Made by a program: the position numbers and the translations under genes
Origin: Solicoccozyma terricola
Lineage: Eukaryota > Basidiomycota > Tremellomycetes > Filobasidiales > Piskurozymaceae
Reading direction: 5' to 3'
DNA length: 64,000 nucleotides
Assembly (NCBI GenBank): GCA_001600875.1
Contig: BCLD01000005.1
Span: 726,679 to 790,678 of the forward strand
Part shown: piece by piece, positions 1 to 16,900 of the stretch
Layout of the letters: each line of letters opens with the position of its first letter
Position numbering within the stretch: the stretch's first letter is position 1
The notes under the pieces: model-generated
The model's input: only the letters and a program-made list of their open reading frames with translations
What the model was told of the DNA's origin: nothing
Database searches by the model: none

Positions 1-286
1 CCCCCCCCTCAAAACAGCATGTAAGCGGATAAAGACCTACCTCCATGTTATTGTTTCTCAATCCCAATCCTTGCTCAGACCTGTGCTCAGATTAGACGTT
101 TCGATCCTCTTTGGTTTGTACTGAAATGGTTATGAAATCCGGGTCGTTACAACCGACATTCCCTTTTCCCCCCCCGGGATGGGGGGTATGAATGGCTAGG
201 TGTTAGAATGAGCACGAGGCGGTTGGATGTATATGAACAACTGGACCTTTCCATGGATCCATGGATCACTTTTAACCTCTGGCCTT

Positions 287-372
287 TGAGATATGAGATA
301 TATATGAGTGAGATATGAGATATGAGATATATATGAGTGAGATATGAGATATGAGATATGATATGAGATGAA
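287..372. repeat. GAGATAT-type microsatellite
   Basis: Imperfect tandem of GAGATAT and ATATATGAGTGAGATATGA units, about 85 nt, seen directly. It lies upstream of the first visible coding exon and is probably intronic or intergenic. No gene is recognised in bases 1-480. Confidence 0.85.
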
Positions 373-429
373 ATACGAGCCCTTTTTGTCGAAATCAATG
401 CAAAACTCGCTATACCGCTTACCAATGCC

Positions 430-430
<1 letters not shown>

Positions 431-479
<49 letters not shown>
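431..479. repeat. poly-C tract, 49 nt
   Basis: Uninterrupted run of 49 C just before the splice acceptor of the first visible exon. The window itself also begins with a C run. The true length is uncertain because short-read assemblies collapse or inflate such runs. Proline-rich or glycine-rich translations across it are artefacts. Confidence 0.9.
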
Positions 480-481
<2 letters not shown>

Positions 482-490
482 CTCTCACAG

Positions 491-1511
491 TCTTCGACTT
501 TGAGTTCTTTGCTGGACAATCCACATCAATGCTTAAAGGTCAATGGCTACTCTCCCCTGATTTAGACACTCATCCAGATCAAAACCGCGACATACAATAC
601 ATCGGATACTCTGTTGAATCAGATTGCTCACAACGACCCGTAACGCCACATACCGATCGACATCATCGAGCGTGGTTGTTTGCTAAAGAATTAAGATATT
701 TACATTCCGAGAATGAACCTTTTGCTTGGAATTTATCTTGGTTCAAGGAGTTGGAAGAGATGGGGATTGGGATTATTGGAGCTTTGAAGGAGGATCCGGA
801 AGGGAGATGGCCGATGGTTAGTGTGGAAAAGGAAGGGATTGAGAATATCGGACCGATTGGAGCACAGACATTCCAGCATGAGTGAGTGGAGCCACTCTCA
901 AACGTGGTAAAGTTCCTGATGACAATCAAAACCAGGCTCGGAATGTCACGCGTTCTTCTCGGCGTGGGAGCTCCGTATCTATCTCCATCGCCATTTGTTG
1001 CACTATGTCAAGGTGTCCGTGAGTAACTTTTGTGGCCGTCGGGGCGTTAAACGTTAAGCTCCAGGCGGCTGACTATTCCACCCACCACCTTTCCCGCGAC
1101 ACACACAGCATTCATCAATCCCATCCTTGACTGGGATCGATCAGATCCTGAGAATCGATTGAAATGGGAGACACAGCAGCCTACGTTGAGATGGTATGAT
1201 CCTCCGTGAGTTCGCTGACAGGGGGGGGGTTCAAGGCATACGCGGATCGAATTGTACAAGACGTGAATGCTAAATTAAACACCCCCTCGAACAGTTTCGT
1301 ATACAACATCAAAAAGGGAGATAAAGAAGGATTCATGAACGCTGTCGACTCTGCGATGAAGACGGGGATTCCACGAACGATCCTACCGAACATGAAGGAG
1401 ACTGCTCTCCAGGAACGGATAACGAGGTTGATGGAGACTGACTGGAAAGCGAAAGCGGAGGAAATGCTGGAGGATAGGAAAAAGGAGGGTGGGGATCTGT
1501 GGGAGATGTGA
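491..1511 (+). CDS. Glycosyltransferase family 18-like protein, 3' part
   Basis: C-terminal portion of a GT18 protein, the family of the beta-1,6-N-acetylglucosaminyltransferases that branch N-glycans in the Golgi. Visible exons are 491-881, 936-1018, 1109-1205 and 1295-1511, with GTGAGT donors and intact frame. The spliced product contains a nucleotide-sugar pocket signature, VGAPYLSPSPFVALCQG, followed by GVPFINPILDWD, then PENRLKWETQQ and PPFVYNIKKG, matching the end of the GT18 domain. The start and N-terminal half lie before base 491, beyond the poly-C tract or the window edge, so the gene is 5' partial here. The family call rests on motif order; donor, acceptor and product are inferred from the family. 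Confidence 0.72.
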
Positions 1512-1639
1512 ACGGATTGTACGTACGTGCGTGGATGCTGCGTGGTGGAGACGACATCTAGCTGTTGCCCTTTTCTGTAGTTGTAATAATGATGATAGAA
1601 TGAACCACTGACCCCACCGCCACCCCCCCGGTGGCGAAT

Positions 1640-1645
1640 CACGTG
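1640..1645. promoter_or_regulatory. CACGTG palindrome upstream of the subtilisin gene
   Basis: CACGTG (E-box type, the usual target of bHLH factors) lies 122 nt before the start codon at 1767. It is one of eight such sites found close upstream of genes in this window. Binding is inferred. Confidence 0.4.
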
Positions 1646-1766
1646 CTCGCCCCTCGTTATCGCCCAATGCGGAGTGGAGTCATCGACCGCTCATCGTCGT
1701 GGGGTTCACCGTTATCATCCAACATCACCATCACCGTCCTCCACCCACCATCCACCACCCACCATC

Positions 1767-4211
<2,445 letters not shown>

Positions 4212-4522
4212 GCGGTACGATGGCTGGTCCGTCTGCCATTTATCTTGTCAAGTGTCATGTCAAGTCACGGCCTCTGGTGGTGATGAAGATAGGACACGGA
4301 GCAAAGGTCTTGCAATAGGTTGTATATTGCACTTTGGGCGTTCAGCGCACAAGGTTATGGTCTCGTCTCAAGCATCCTACCTACCCCAATTGTCTTCCCC
4401 ACTATCATTTTCATATTCTGTTGAACTGGTGTCTCTTGAAATTTCTCGTAAGCTGTAGGTATGAAATGTAGGAAAAGGTTGAAACTCGATATAACATATT
4501 TGCATGGAAGACTGTTTGTTGT

Positions 4523-4528
4523 CACGTG
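4523..4528. promoter_or_regulatory. CACGTG palindrome upstream of the JMJD4-like gene
   Basis: GTCACGTGAA context, 70 nt before the start codon at 4598. The 386-nt spacer from the protease stop (4211) holds no convincing gene. Confidence 0.4.
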
Positions 4529-4597
4529 AATCTCGAATTGGCCCAAAGCCAGACCAGTCCAGTTGTGGGCATTCCATGTCGGTCGAAGGGACGTGAG

Positions 4598-6109
4598 ATG
4601 ACCACCAGCGTACATGTGGTGGAGACGATCACGTACGACGAGTTTCTAGTGAGCAGAGACCGCGGCTCAACTGCTGCAATTGCTGTGATTCAAACCCCCT
4701 GACAATCTCCACAGGCAAACATCTCCTCCTCGACTCCTCGACCACTCCTCATCGGGCAGTCCTTGATCTCATCATGGCAATGCGTCAGAACATGGCGAGA
4801 CGATGCGAGCTGTCCGAACTTGTCGGCTCTTAGGAGGTATGCGCATCACCTTGTCCAAGTTGCAGATTGCTCCAAGCGACAATTCAATGAATTCGAGCGT
4901 ACTGAGCAGACCTTTGGTGACGTCTTGAACCTCTGGGAGAGCGGAGATGGGCAGACTTTATATGTCAAAGATTGGCATTTGATGTTGGAGATTGAAAGGG
5001 AAGGAAGGCAGATGGAGGAGGTATACGAGACGCCATATATCTTCAAAGGTCAGTCTGATGCTCTCAAGCAATGGTATCATTGTAACAACTGAAAATTACA
5101 ATCCAAACTCTGAACAGATGACTGGCTCACTCCTGCATTCCTTCATCCCTCTAACCCATCCAACAATCCCTCCGACTACCGATTCACATACATCGGTCCT
5201 AGCGGTACATTCACTCCTTTCCACCGTGATGTCTTCAGATCCTACAGTTGGTCAACCAACATCGTCGGACGGAAAGTATGGTTGATGATTCGACCAGAGG
5301 ACGTTGAGTTGTTCAGGAAGGGTAATGAGATGATTTTCGATTTGAGGGATATGCAAGGGTGTAGTGACTGGGATAAAGTGTTGAGAGTGGAGCAGTTGGT
5401 GAGGGTTGTTTGGTTTGGATCTTGCGGTAAAAACCTCCGTGGCTGATTCCATTTTATTAGCCTGGGCAGACTATTTTTGTGCCCTCTGGATGGTGGCATC
5501 AAGTTGAGAATCTAGATTTCGTCAGTAAACCGAGCATGTGTTGATACGCTAAACGGTATTCTAATTATTTTTTTTTTTTTTACATCCATCTAGTGTATAT
5601 CTATCAATCAAAACTTCATCACTTCGTCAACAATCCCGCAAGTCTACGCGAATCTCCTTGAATCTCTTCAGAAATGCCAAGATAGTATATCTGATGTACG
5701 CGAAATAATGCAACATCGACTAGGATCCACAAAGGCCAATCGGTCATTCGAAATCGATGAAATTATTCTTCAATGGGAACTCGAATGGATAGAACAGGTT
5801 CAATCGCTTTTGGAGATGGATGCAGGTTGGAATTTCAGTGGATTTTGGGATATGATACTGTACAATCTGAGGGTGAGTGTGGGGTATGGGGCGGAGGGGG
5901 GCGTTGGTTGGTTAAATGGGGACTGACGTTCCCTACGTTTCCGTTGGTAGTCTCCTGCTGCTTCTCCAGATCTACGACCGTCGAATGCGTCGATCAAGGA
6001 GAAAGTGAAAGGAATTGTTGCTGATTATCGCACTCGGAGGGAGTGGATCATTCTGCAGAATGTGCGGTTGGTGGTGTTGCAGATCGAGGCGATACTAGAC
6101 CTGTTGTAG
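4598..6109 (+). CDS. JmjC domain oxygenase, JMJD4 type
   Basis: Predicted Fe(II)/2-oxoglutarate-dependent hydroxylase of the JMJD4 group; the animal enzyme hydroxylates a lysine of release factor eRF1. Six exons (4598-4648, 4715-5048, 5118-5398, 5461-5520, 5594-5872, 5951-6109) give 387 residues. The first exon is only 51 nt and supplies VETITYDEFL, which matches the usual family start. Further motifs are LYVKDWHL, the metal-binding HRD in GTFTPFHRDVFRSYSWS, GRKVWLMIRP, and the distal His in PSGWWHQVENLDFCISINQNF. The HxD...H facial triad is complete, so the enzyme is probably active. It is placed head-to-tail with ARP8. The substrate is inferred from the family. Confidence 0.85.
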
Positions 6110-6160
6110 CAAGTAGTAGTCCCCCTCCCCCCTCTTCCCTCCTCCTTCTTCTAATGACAT

Positions 6161-6166
6161 CACGTG
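6161..6166. promoter_or_regulatory. CACGTG palindrome upstream of ARP8
   Basis: ATCACGTGACGTTA, 182 nt before the proposed ARP8 start and 52 nt after the JMJD4-like stop. The spacer 6110-6347 holds no gene. Confidence 0.4.
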
Positions 6167-6347
6167 ACGTTACTGCCACGCGTTGAATCAACCCCCCCGG
6201 TTCCCTAAGTTGTTTGAACAGTTGACAGGGATCATAATCATCGACAGGACCGGTCAGATCCTTCTCCAATTGAGCTTGGGGAACTACGCTCGGCAATATC
6301 AAATCGGTGTCTTAATTCAAGCTTGGAACTGTAGGGAATACTCCGTC

Positions 6348-9300
6348 ATGGCATATACAGCTGGAAGTTCAAGCAAGAAGAGGAGGATGGTTGGTTATTC
6401 CCCGAACGTCGGTGTACATATGGCCTCCTACTGATTGTTTGAATTCTTGATAGGTAATGCAGGAAGAACCAGATCAAGCTGCGATGCTGCAGACTAATTT
6501 CTTCCTACCTCCAGTGTGAGTCCCGTAGCTTGCTTCTCAGCTGTTCCAGGAAACATGTTGTGCTGATTTCCTCAACTTCCCCTCCCCCTCCCCCCCCTCC
6601 CCACCCTCAGTGTCCTTACCAAAGGCTTCACTACAACCTTCGGTCGAGCGGAAGGTCAAACCAATCGAGCTCGAAAGTTTGCAGAAGAGACGATAATGCG
6701 TGATCGAATGCGTTCTGATCAGTCCAAAGCGGAACAAGAAGCACTACACCGGGAGAGACTGATCAGAGATGAAATGGTCATCATCCAGAATCGAATAGAA
6801 GAGGAAGCTATTAAAAAAGCCGAGGAGAATAAAGAAGTTGAAATGTTCCCCGGTGGACACGAGGATATATATGTTGATCAAAGATCCGTAGAGGAAATGG
6901 CGGCAGAGGAGGTCGATAGGAGATTAGCAGAGACGGAGAGGGAGAACTCGGGAGCAGATGCTGTTACTTCTCAAGACGAAGAAGTGAGTTTAAGAGGTGA
7001 AGATGTCTTATCCCCCCATTTTGCTGATATTTTCCCTCGGGGTCATGTTTCGCAGTCCGAGCTCGATAGAACAGTCATCATACATCCTGGTTCTCAGATG
7101 TTGAAGATTGGAAGAGCTACTGATCCATTGTGAGCACCTTACGTGTGACTCGAGAGATTTATACCCACAATGAAATCCTAATCAATACATTCCACGCATT
7201 CTAGACCCATTCAAGTACCGAATTGCATCTATCGTCGACGTCGAGATTATCAGGAGTCGACTAACGGCCAAGCAGATCAGTCGGGAGAAAATGGTCACAA
7301 TGTGAAAGCGAATACATCGGATGGTGTACACCCTGTTCACACAGCTATGGACCTGGAACTGTCCGAGGATAAGGTGGGTGACCAAGCAAGAGGGAAAGGC
7401 CCAGGTAGGATGTATGTATAGCTGATTTGTCCACAATCCTCACAGATCGATCCTATCGTTGTGGCTTTGCGAGAAGCACTTCGAGACCGGTTGGTGACGT
7501 TTACTTTGATCGTTTTATCAACCCAACCATTGACGTTACCCTCATACAGTATGCGATTTGCAAAGTTGCGCTTACCACCAGGTGGACCCGCTGCCGTTCT
7601 CAACACGGTCAAAAACTACAATCACTCTCAATCACTGAACCCTGTGGTGATCAGAGACGAAAACGATCCACATCATATCGAATGGTTGACCCAGTTCGAC
7701 GCTGGGTACATCAATGTCGATGAAGTAGGCACCGGACGTCATACTGCTGCGAGATGCACTAAATACTGATTTGCGTAACTTCTCAGGAGGTTAATATTCC
7801 AGAAGATGCGCCATATATTCTCAAGCATCCAATCACTTCTCGTACTTTCAACACGGCTGCCTATAATGTCGAAAAGGAGGGACCTGAAGCGCTATTGAAT
7901 GACGTTGAGATGATCTTGAGATTCGCATTGTCGAATTTGAAGCGGCCCATCAATCCGAATAGACTTTCGGTGAGTTTAAAACACGTCGATCAATTCGTTA
8001 TGACCCTTGCACTCATCTCGTGAACTACAGAATTACTCGGCTCTCTTGATAATACCGGATCATTGCGACAAGGGATATATCGAAGGCATGATCCATATTT
8101 TGATCGACAGAATGGGGTTCAAGCAGGTAGCGATGCAACAGGTAAGTGCTGTTGAGTTGGGTTACTGACTTTCAACGCACGTGCTGATATTAACGGGTCT
8201 GCGCAGGAATCGCTGTGTGCTACGTTCGGTTCCGGCCTCTCAAGTGCTTGTGTCGTTGATATCGGCGCGACCAAAACCACAGTGACATGCGTCGACGAAG
8301 GCTTCGTCCTTAATGAAACAAGGTTAGTCTAAATCTTACCACCTACCCAGTACCAGTAGTCCTGAACGCATCGTGATCACAGACATTTGATCAATTTCGG
8401 CGGCGACGACATCACTGCTTTCTACGCCTACCTCCTCCGAACGTCCGAGTTTCCATACAAGGAAATGAACCTTGGGAAGAGGTATGATTGGTTGTTGATG
8501 GAACAGCTGAAGATCGATGCGTGCACGCTGTCGGATGTGAGTGATATGATCCCGTCTGCCCAAATCACAGCTCACATGGGCAACGATCCCGCAGCACCTT
8601 GTGGCGACGGCTTTGTGGAAATTTCAAGTCCGGCGAAAGGGCAAATCGACTTTGGAGTACCAGTATCAGACATATGATCACCCTGTGTTGGGGCCTACCG
8701 TGAGTGAGAACCCTCTTGAGCGGTGAAATAGATGCTGACACGGGAGACAATGTCGACAGTGCTTATTTGAGCCACGCGCTATCGACGCTGCTTCAAAACC
8801 TCAGTTGTATGGACGTCGACCTATTTGGCAATACGATGATGAAAGCATGGCTGATATGAAAGATGACGGTATTGTGAGTACACCTTGCTCGTCGAACAAG
8901 GGAGTGGGGTTCAAGTAACTGAAGTCGCAACATATCAGACTACTGCTATGGAGCTCTCCACAGCCTATCTTCGCCCACCACCACCAGTTCCATACGTCGA
9001 CCCGACCTGGGTTCCGCCATTCGGTGTTGACGAAGTGACGGGTCAACCACTTGCTGAATTCGAAGGCCATGCACCACCGGCACCGCCGATGATCTTCCCT
9101 CCCGCCCCTGTCATTGATCCGGCTCAGGTGATTAACGATGGGAGCTGTATGCCATTGGAGACGGCCGTTTGTTCTTCTCTGATAGCTGCGGAGGGCAAGG
9201 GACCGGTATTAGGATCGGCAATATTGATCGTAGGTGGTCCGGCTTTGACGCAGGGCCTTGGAGCGGCTCTGAAATGGCGGTGAGTGAAAGAGAGGGGTGA

Positions 9301-9553
9301 AACCAATGGACTACCTAGCGTTTGAGGCTGATTACGGACTGCTTCTAGCGTCGCCTCGATCTGGGATCAACGAATGCCTAGTACTCCCAGTAACATCGAT
9401 ATCCTTCCCCCACCTCGAGGTCTTGATCCTCGCGCTGTCACATGGCGAGGTGGGACGGTAATCACTCGACTCGAGATTCTGCAGGACATGTGGATCAAAC
9501 GATCTGAATGGCAGGATATTGGGATGCGAGCTTACAAGAATCGATTGTACTAA
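6348..9553 (+). CDS. ARP8: Actin-related protein Arp8 (INO80 complex subunit)
   Basis: Nuclear actin-fold subunit of the INO80 chromatin remodeller; Arp8 binds actin and Arp4 on the HSA helix and contacts linker DNA. Fifteen exons sum to 2,277 nt (758 residues). The N-terminal extension is charged and helical (residues about 35-160). Actin-fold landmarks follow: IIHPGSQMLKIGRATDPLP, the Arp8-typical LIIPDHCDKGYIEGMIHIL, ESLCATFGSGLSSACVVDIGATKTTVTCVDEG (phosphate-loop region), INFGGDDITAF, and ILIVGGPALTQGLG. The start at 6348 uses a 42-nt first exon (MAYTAGSSSKKRRM) joined to 6454; a start at the ATG in 6457 is the alternative and changes only about 15 residues. Exon 8595-8699 is needed to keep LWKFQVRRKGK in frame. 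Confidence 0.9.
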
Positions 9554-9881
9554 GTAGTTGTAGCGGGGGAGAGCATTGGGAGACAGAGATTACCTCCTCC
9601 TCCTACCGTGTGAATGCTCTGACGCAATTGTAGCCGGAGAAAGTGACGCAGTACCTTTCCGACGCCAGAGCTCGGTCTCCCGCCGCTCTACTACTGAGAC
9701 GCTGACGCACGTCTTGAGAGTTCTCTCTCTTGCTGCTCATCACCCTTGCCCTGTCGTCTCCCGATTCCGTCTCTCGCGAAAAGAGCTGGACAGAGTATCA
9801 ACGGCTCACGGGAAGATCTTTCTGATTAATGAGGGATGCCTTGCAAGTGTTGAGTAATCGCAAGACGTCGATCTCTTGCCA
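9554..9881. other. Convergent intergenic spacer
   Basis: Holds the two 3' ends of ARP8 (+) and the DUF1764 gene (-). No protein-coding signal or RNA gene is seen. Confidence 0.6.
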
Positions 9882-10704
9882 TCAGAAACCTGCGTTAATA
9901 GAAACAATAAAAGAATGCATCATGGTAGTAAGATTTAGGCATGGATACATTGTACCGGTACCAAAACTCACAACAATCACAATCGAATGGACAAAGCTCG
10001 GTATCTGGTGCAAGTAAAAAGTCGTCATCGGCTGTGGATCTTGGGTAAATCTTAAACCAAACATGCTCACCACCACCAGAATCTTTAATACCCAATTCAT
10101 CCTCTTTGTAAATCATGAAACCCTCTTCTGTTGTTTTACCTTTTCAATTGAAATTACCCAACCAATCAGTTCTCACATCCTTTCGTCTTGATAGTAATTC
10201 CGTCGACCAACACTACTCACGAGGTCCAGTACCCCTTGAATCCATAAACGCCATCTCATCCTCATCCAAGCTAGCTTTCATCACAGCCGGTTTCGATTGT
10301 CCATTTCCAGTGAAATTGGTCGACCCGGCTTTTACTCTGGTCGTCATTGATGGATCTACAACGGTTTGGACGATTGGATGGGCGGGTTGAATTGTCGTAG
10401 AGCTAGAGGGGATGGAAGGCGTCACAGCTTCTGAGGTGGTGGTGGCGGTGGTAGCGGTGGCATCATTTGCATTTGTCTGCTTCTTCTTCTTCTTCTTCTT
10501 GCTGCTGATTACCGCGTTTGATTCATCGACTGTCGAGGAGACATCGAGCTTGGTGGTACTAGGACCAGCTCCAAAAATGTCGTCGATATCCGCCTTTGCA
10601 TTGACTGACGTTGTTGTTGTTTTAGCCTTGCTTTTAGATGATTTGGTGATCGGTGTTGAAGCAGTCTTGGAAGTGGATATGGACGTAGCAGCTGCCTTTG
10701 GCAT
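9882..10704 (-). CDS. DUF1764 conserved eukaryotic protein of unknown function
   Basis: Small, basic, low-complexity protein of 197 residues with the conserved DUF1764 C-terminus. Exons (minus strand): 10704-10221, 10139-10071, 10004-9972 and 9889-9882; the sum is 594 nt. The N-terminal half is Ser/Thr/Lys-rich with DIDDIFGAG near residue 35 and a Lys run (KKKKKKK), suggesting nuclear location. The C-terminus reads KTTEEGFMIYKEDELGI, then GGDTELCPFDCDCCF and stop, the family hallmark. The last exon is just 8 nt and encodes the end of Cys, Phe and the stop; without this splice the frame would run into a longer unrelated tail. The upstream in-frame ATG near 10761 is an alternative start. Function is unknown. 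Confidence 0.82.
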
Positions 10705-10804
10705 TTTGGAGGAGCAGGTTGTTGATGGAGTTGTGATGATACTCACCATGATGCTCGACATGATATGCTCAACCTCTTGCCTGTCCATTCCAATTTCAAT
10801 TTGC

Positions 10805-10810
10805 CACGTG
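10805..10810. promoter_or_regulatory. CACGTG palindrome in the DUF1764/PIK1 divergent promoter
   Basis: Lies 101 nt upstream of the DUF1764 start and about 360 nt upstream of PIK1, in a 467-nt divergent spacer (10705-11171) with no gene of its own. Confidence 0.4.
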
Positions 10811-11171
10811 ATTCTCAGTTCCCGAGTTGTCCAGCGCGATGTTCCATGCCATCCCTCCATGTCATTCATCAGGCTCAGCACATCCCTTCGACGGTCATGG
10901 CCACCAACTAGTCCTACCCACCCCACGGGCAAGCACCAGCTCCCTCATCTGACCATCGTACACCCCGAATCAAGGCTGGCACGAGCAGGGGCAGAACTCC
11001 AATCGTTTCCATATAGACAGGCTTGGACGGTATTGGAGGGACCGGGATTGGGAGGATCAGGGAGCGAGTTGGTCGTCGTTGGGTTCTTTTGGTTTACGCT
11101 TCTCTTCGGAATCGATCATCCACACCCTTTCGATCCAGCCGTTCGATTAACATTGAATACACCTGCCCATC

Positions 11172-15648
<4,477 letters not shown>

Positions 15649-15847
15649 GCGCTTTGTGTGAGCCAAATCTAGATTACAGAGCTGTTTTGTATAACGCGTC
15701 TGCTTTGCATAATGACTATGCGATGGATAGGATGACCATCTTGTGTGCAAGCTTGATTGCGATGTAAAACCCCCTACGGCCGTGGTCCGTGGTGCTCACC
15801 ATCCTGTCGTTGCTCACGATGTGGTTGCCGGTGTTTCCCGCCCAAAC

Positions 15848-15853
15848 CACGTG
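15848..15853. promoter_or_regulatory. CACGTG palindrome upstream of the ATL gene
   Basis: ACCACGTGACTG, 78 nt before the start at 15931, in the 282-nt spacer after the PIK1 stop. No other gene is seen in the spacer. Confidence 0.4.
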
Positions 15854-15930
15854 ACTGACTAGCTTGACCAACCTCCACCTCATACTTCTGCCTCTTACCA
15901 CCAACTTGTCTATGAACATCATCCTCCACC

Positions 15931-16426
15931 ATGTCGGATGACGGACAAGATGATCCGGAAAGAGGGATGGCACAGCTCACTGCCCGAGTATACGAGATCT
16001 GTCGGCTGATCCCGGTAGGTCGAGTGACCACATACGGTACGTACCACCAGAACCTCATCGCACCATTCGCGTCGGCTAATCCGACCTTCTCCTCATTCAC
16101 TGAACCTTCCAACAGGGCACATCGCCAAACTGTCCGGCTACCCACGACATTCCCGACATGTCGGAGCTTCTCTCAAAGCCCTACCCAATGACTCCACCGT
16201 CCCCTGGCATCGTGTAATTTCCTCCAAGGGAACTATTTCTCCCCGGTTCGATGGAGGGATTGCTGAGCAACGACAGAAGGCGAGGTTGGAGGAAGAGGGA
16301 GTGGAGGTGACGACTATGACTGGGGGAGGGGTGAACATGGGTGTAGGGGCTGCGGCAGGGGGTGGTGCAGAGAGGATTGATCTAAAGGTCTACGGGTGGT
16401 TCCCCGATGAGCTTGAAGAGAGTTGA
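15931..16426 (+). CDS. ATL1: Alkyltransferase-like protein (ATL), DNA alkylation damage sensor
   Basis: Relative of O6-methylguanine methyltransferase without the alkyl-accepting cysteine. Family members bind O6-alkylguanine, flip the base and hand the lesion to nucleotide excision repair. Two exons (15931-16036, 16116-16426) give 138 residues. The DNA-binding winged helix shows VYEICRLIPVGRVTTYGHIA and RHVGASLKALP. The active-site motif reads PWHRVI, with Trp where methyltransferases have Cys (PCHRV), the defining ATL change. The C-terminal part has RLEEEGVEV and a Gly-rich insert before LKVYGWFPDELEES. Start choice is supported by MSDDGQDDPERGMAQLTARVY. Convergent with the phospholipase D gene. 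Confidence 0.9.
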
Positions 16427-16900
16427 AGCTAAGGGTGCATGCATTATGGCTGGCCTTCATCCTTCAACGGGAGGCTGCAAAAGTCGGCAAGATAGAACGA
16501 GCAATAGCCACAGCGACTTTTACAACAACTTGGGAACAATTCTACTCTTACCATACTCATTAAAAGGTAATATCCGTAACGAATCGACATTCAATACAAA
16601 GAACGAAAGTTAGAGATCTACAAATGCAACGAAAAAAAAGGGGATTGTTATTACCCTCCTCCGCGGAGAAAACAACGCGCACAAACACTCACAGACCGGT
16701 AGTGTGTATGAATTGCTGTGATTTAAAAATCGGCGAACGACGTCAGCAACTTCGTACTTCAGATTGGTTATACGCAGGAGTGGGAGGTTGTTACTCACAC
16801 CGAGACGATGTCACCAGATGTCATTTCTTTGACGTCCTGTTTTGAGATGCAATCACAAGTGTCACTCTATATCCCTTGTTAAGATCGAAAACACCTTGTT
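16427..16900. other. Convergent intergenic spacer
   Basis: Between the ATL stop and the phospholipase D stop. AT-rich, consistent with two 3' untranslated regions; no gene seen. Confidence 0.6.

Noticed and set aside
147..565. Open frames with long Gly or Pro runs across the poly-C tract
   Set aside because: Translations of a homopolymer; no conserved sequence on either side in those frames.
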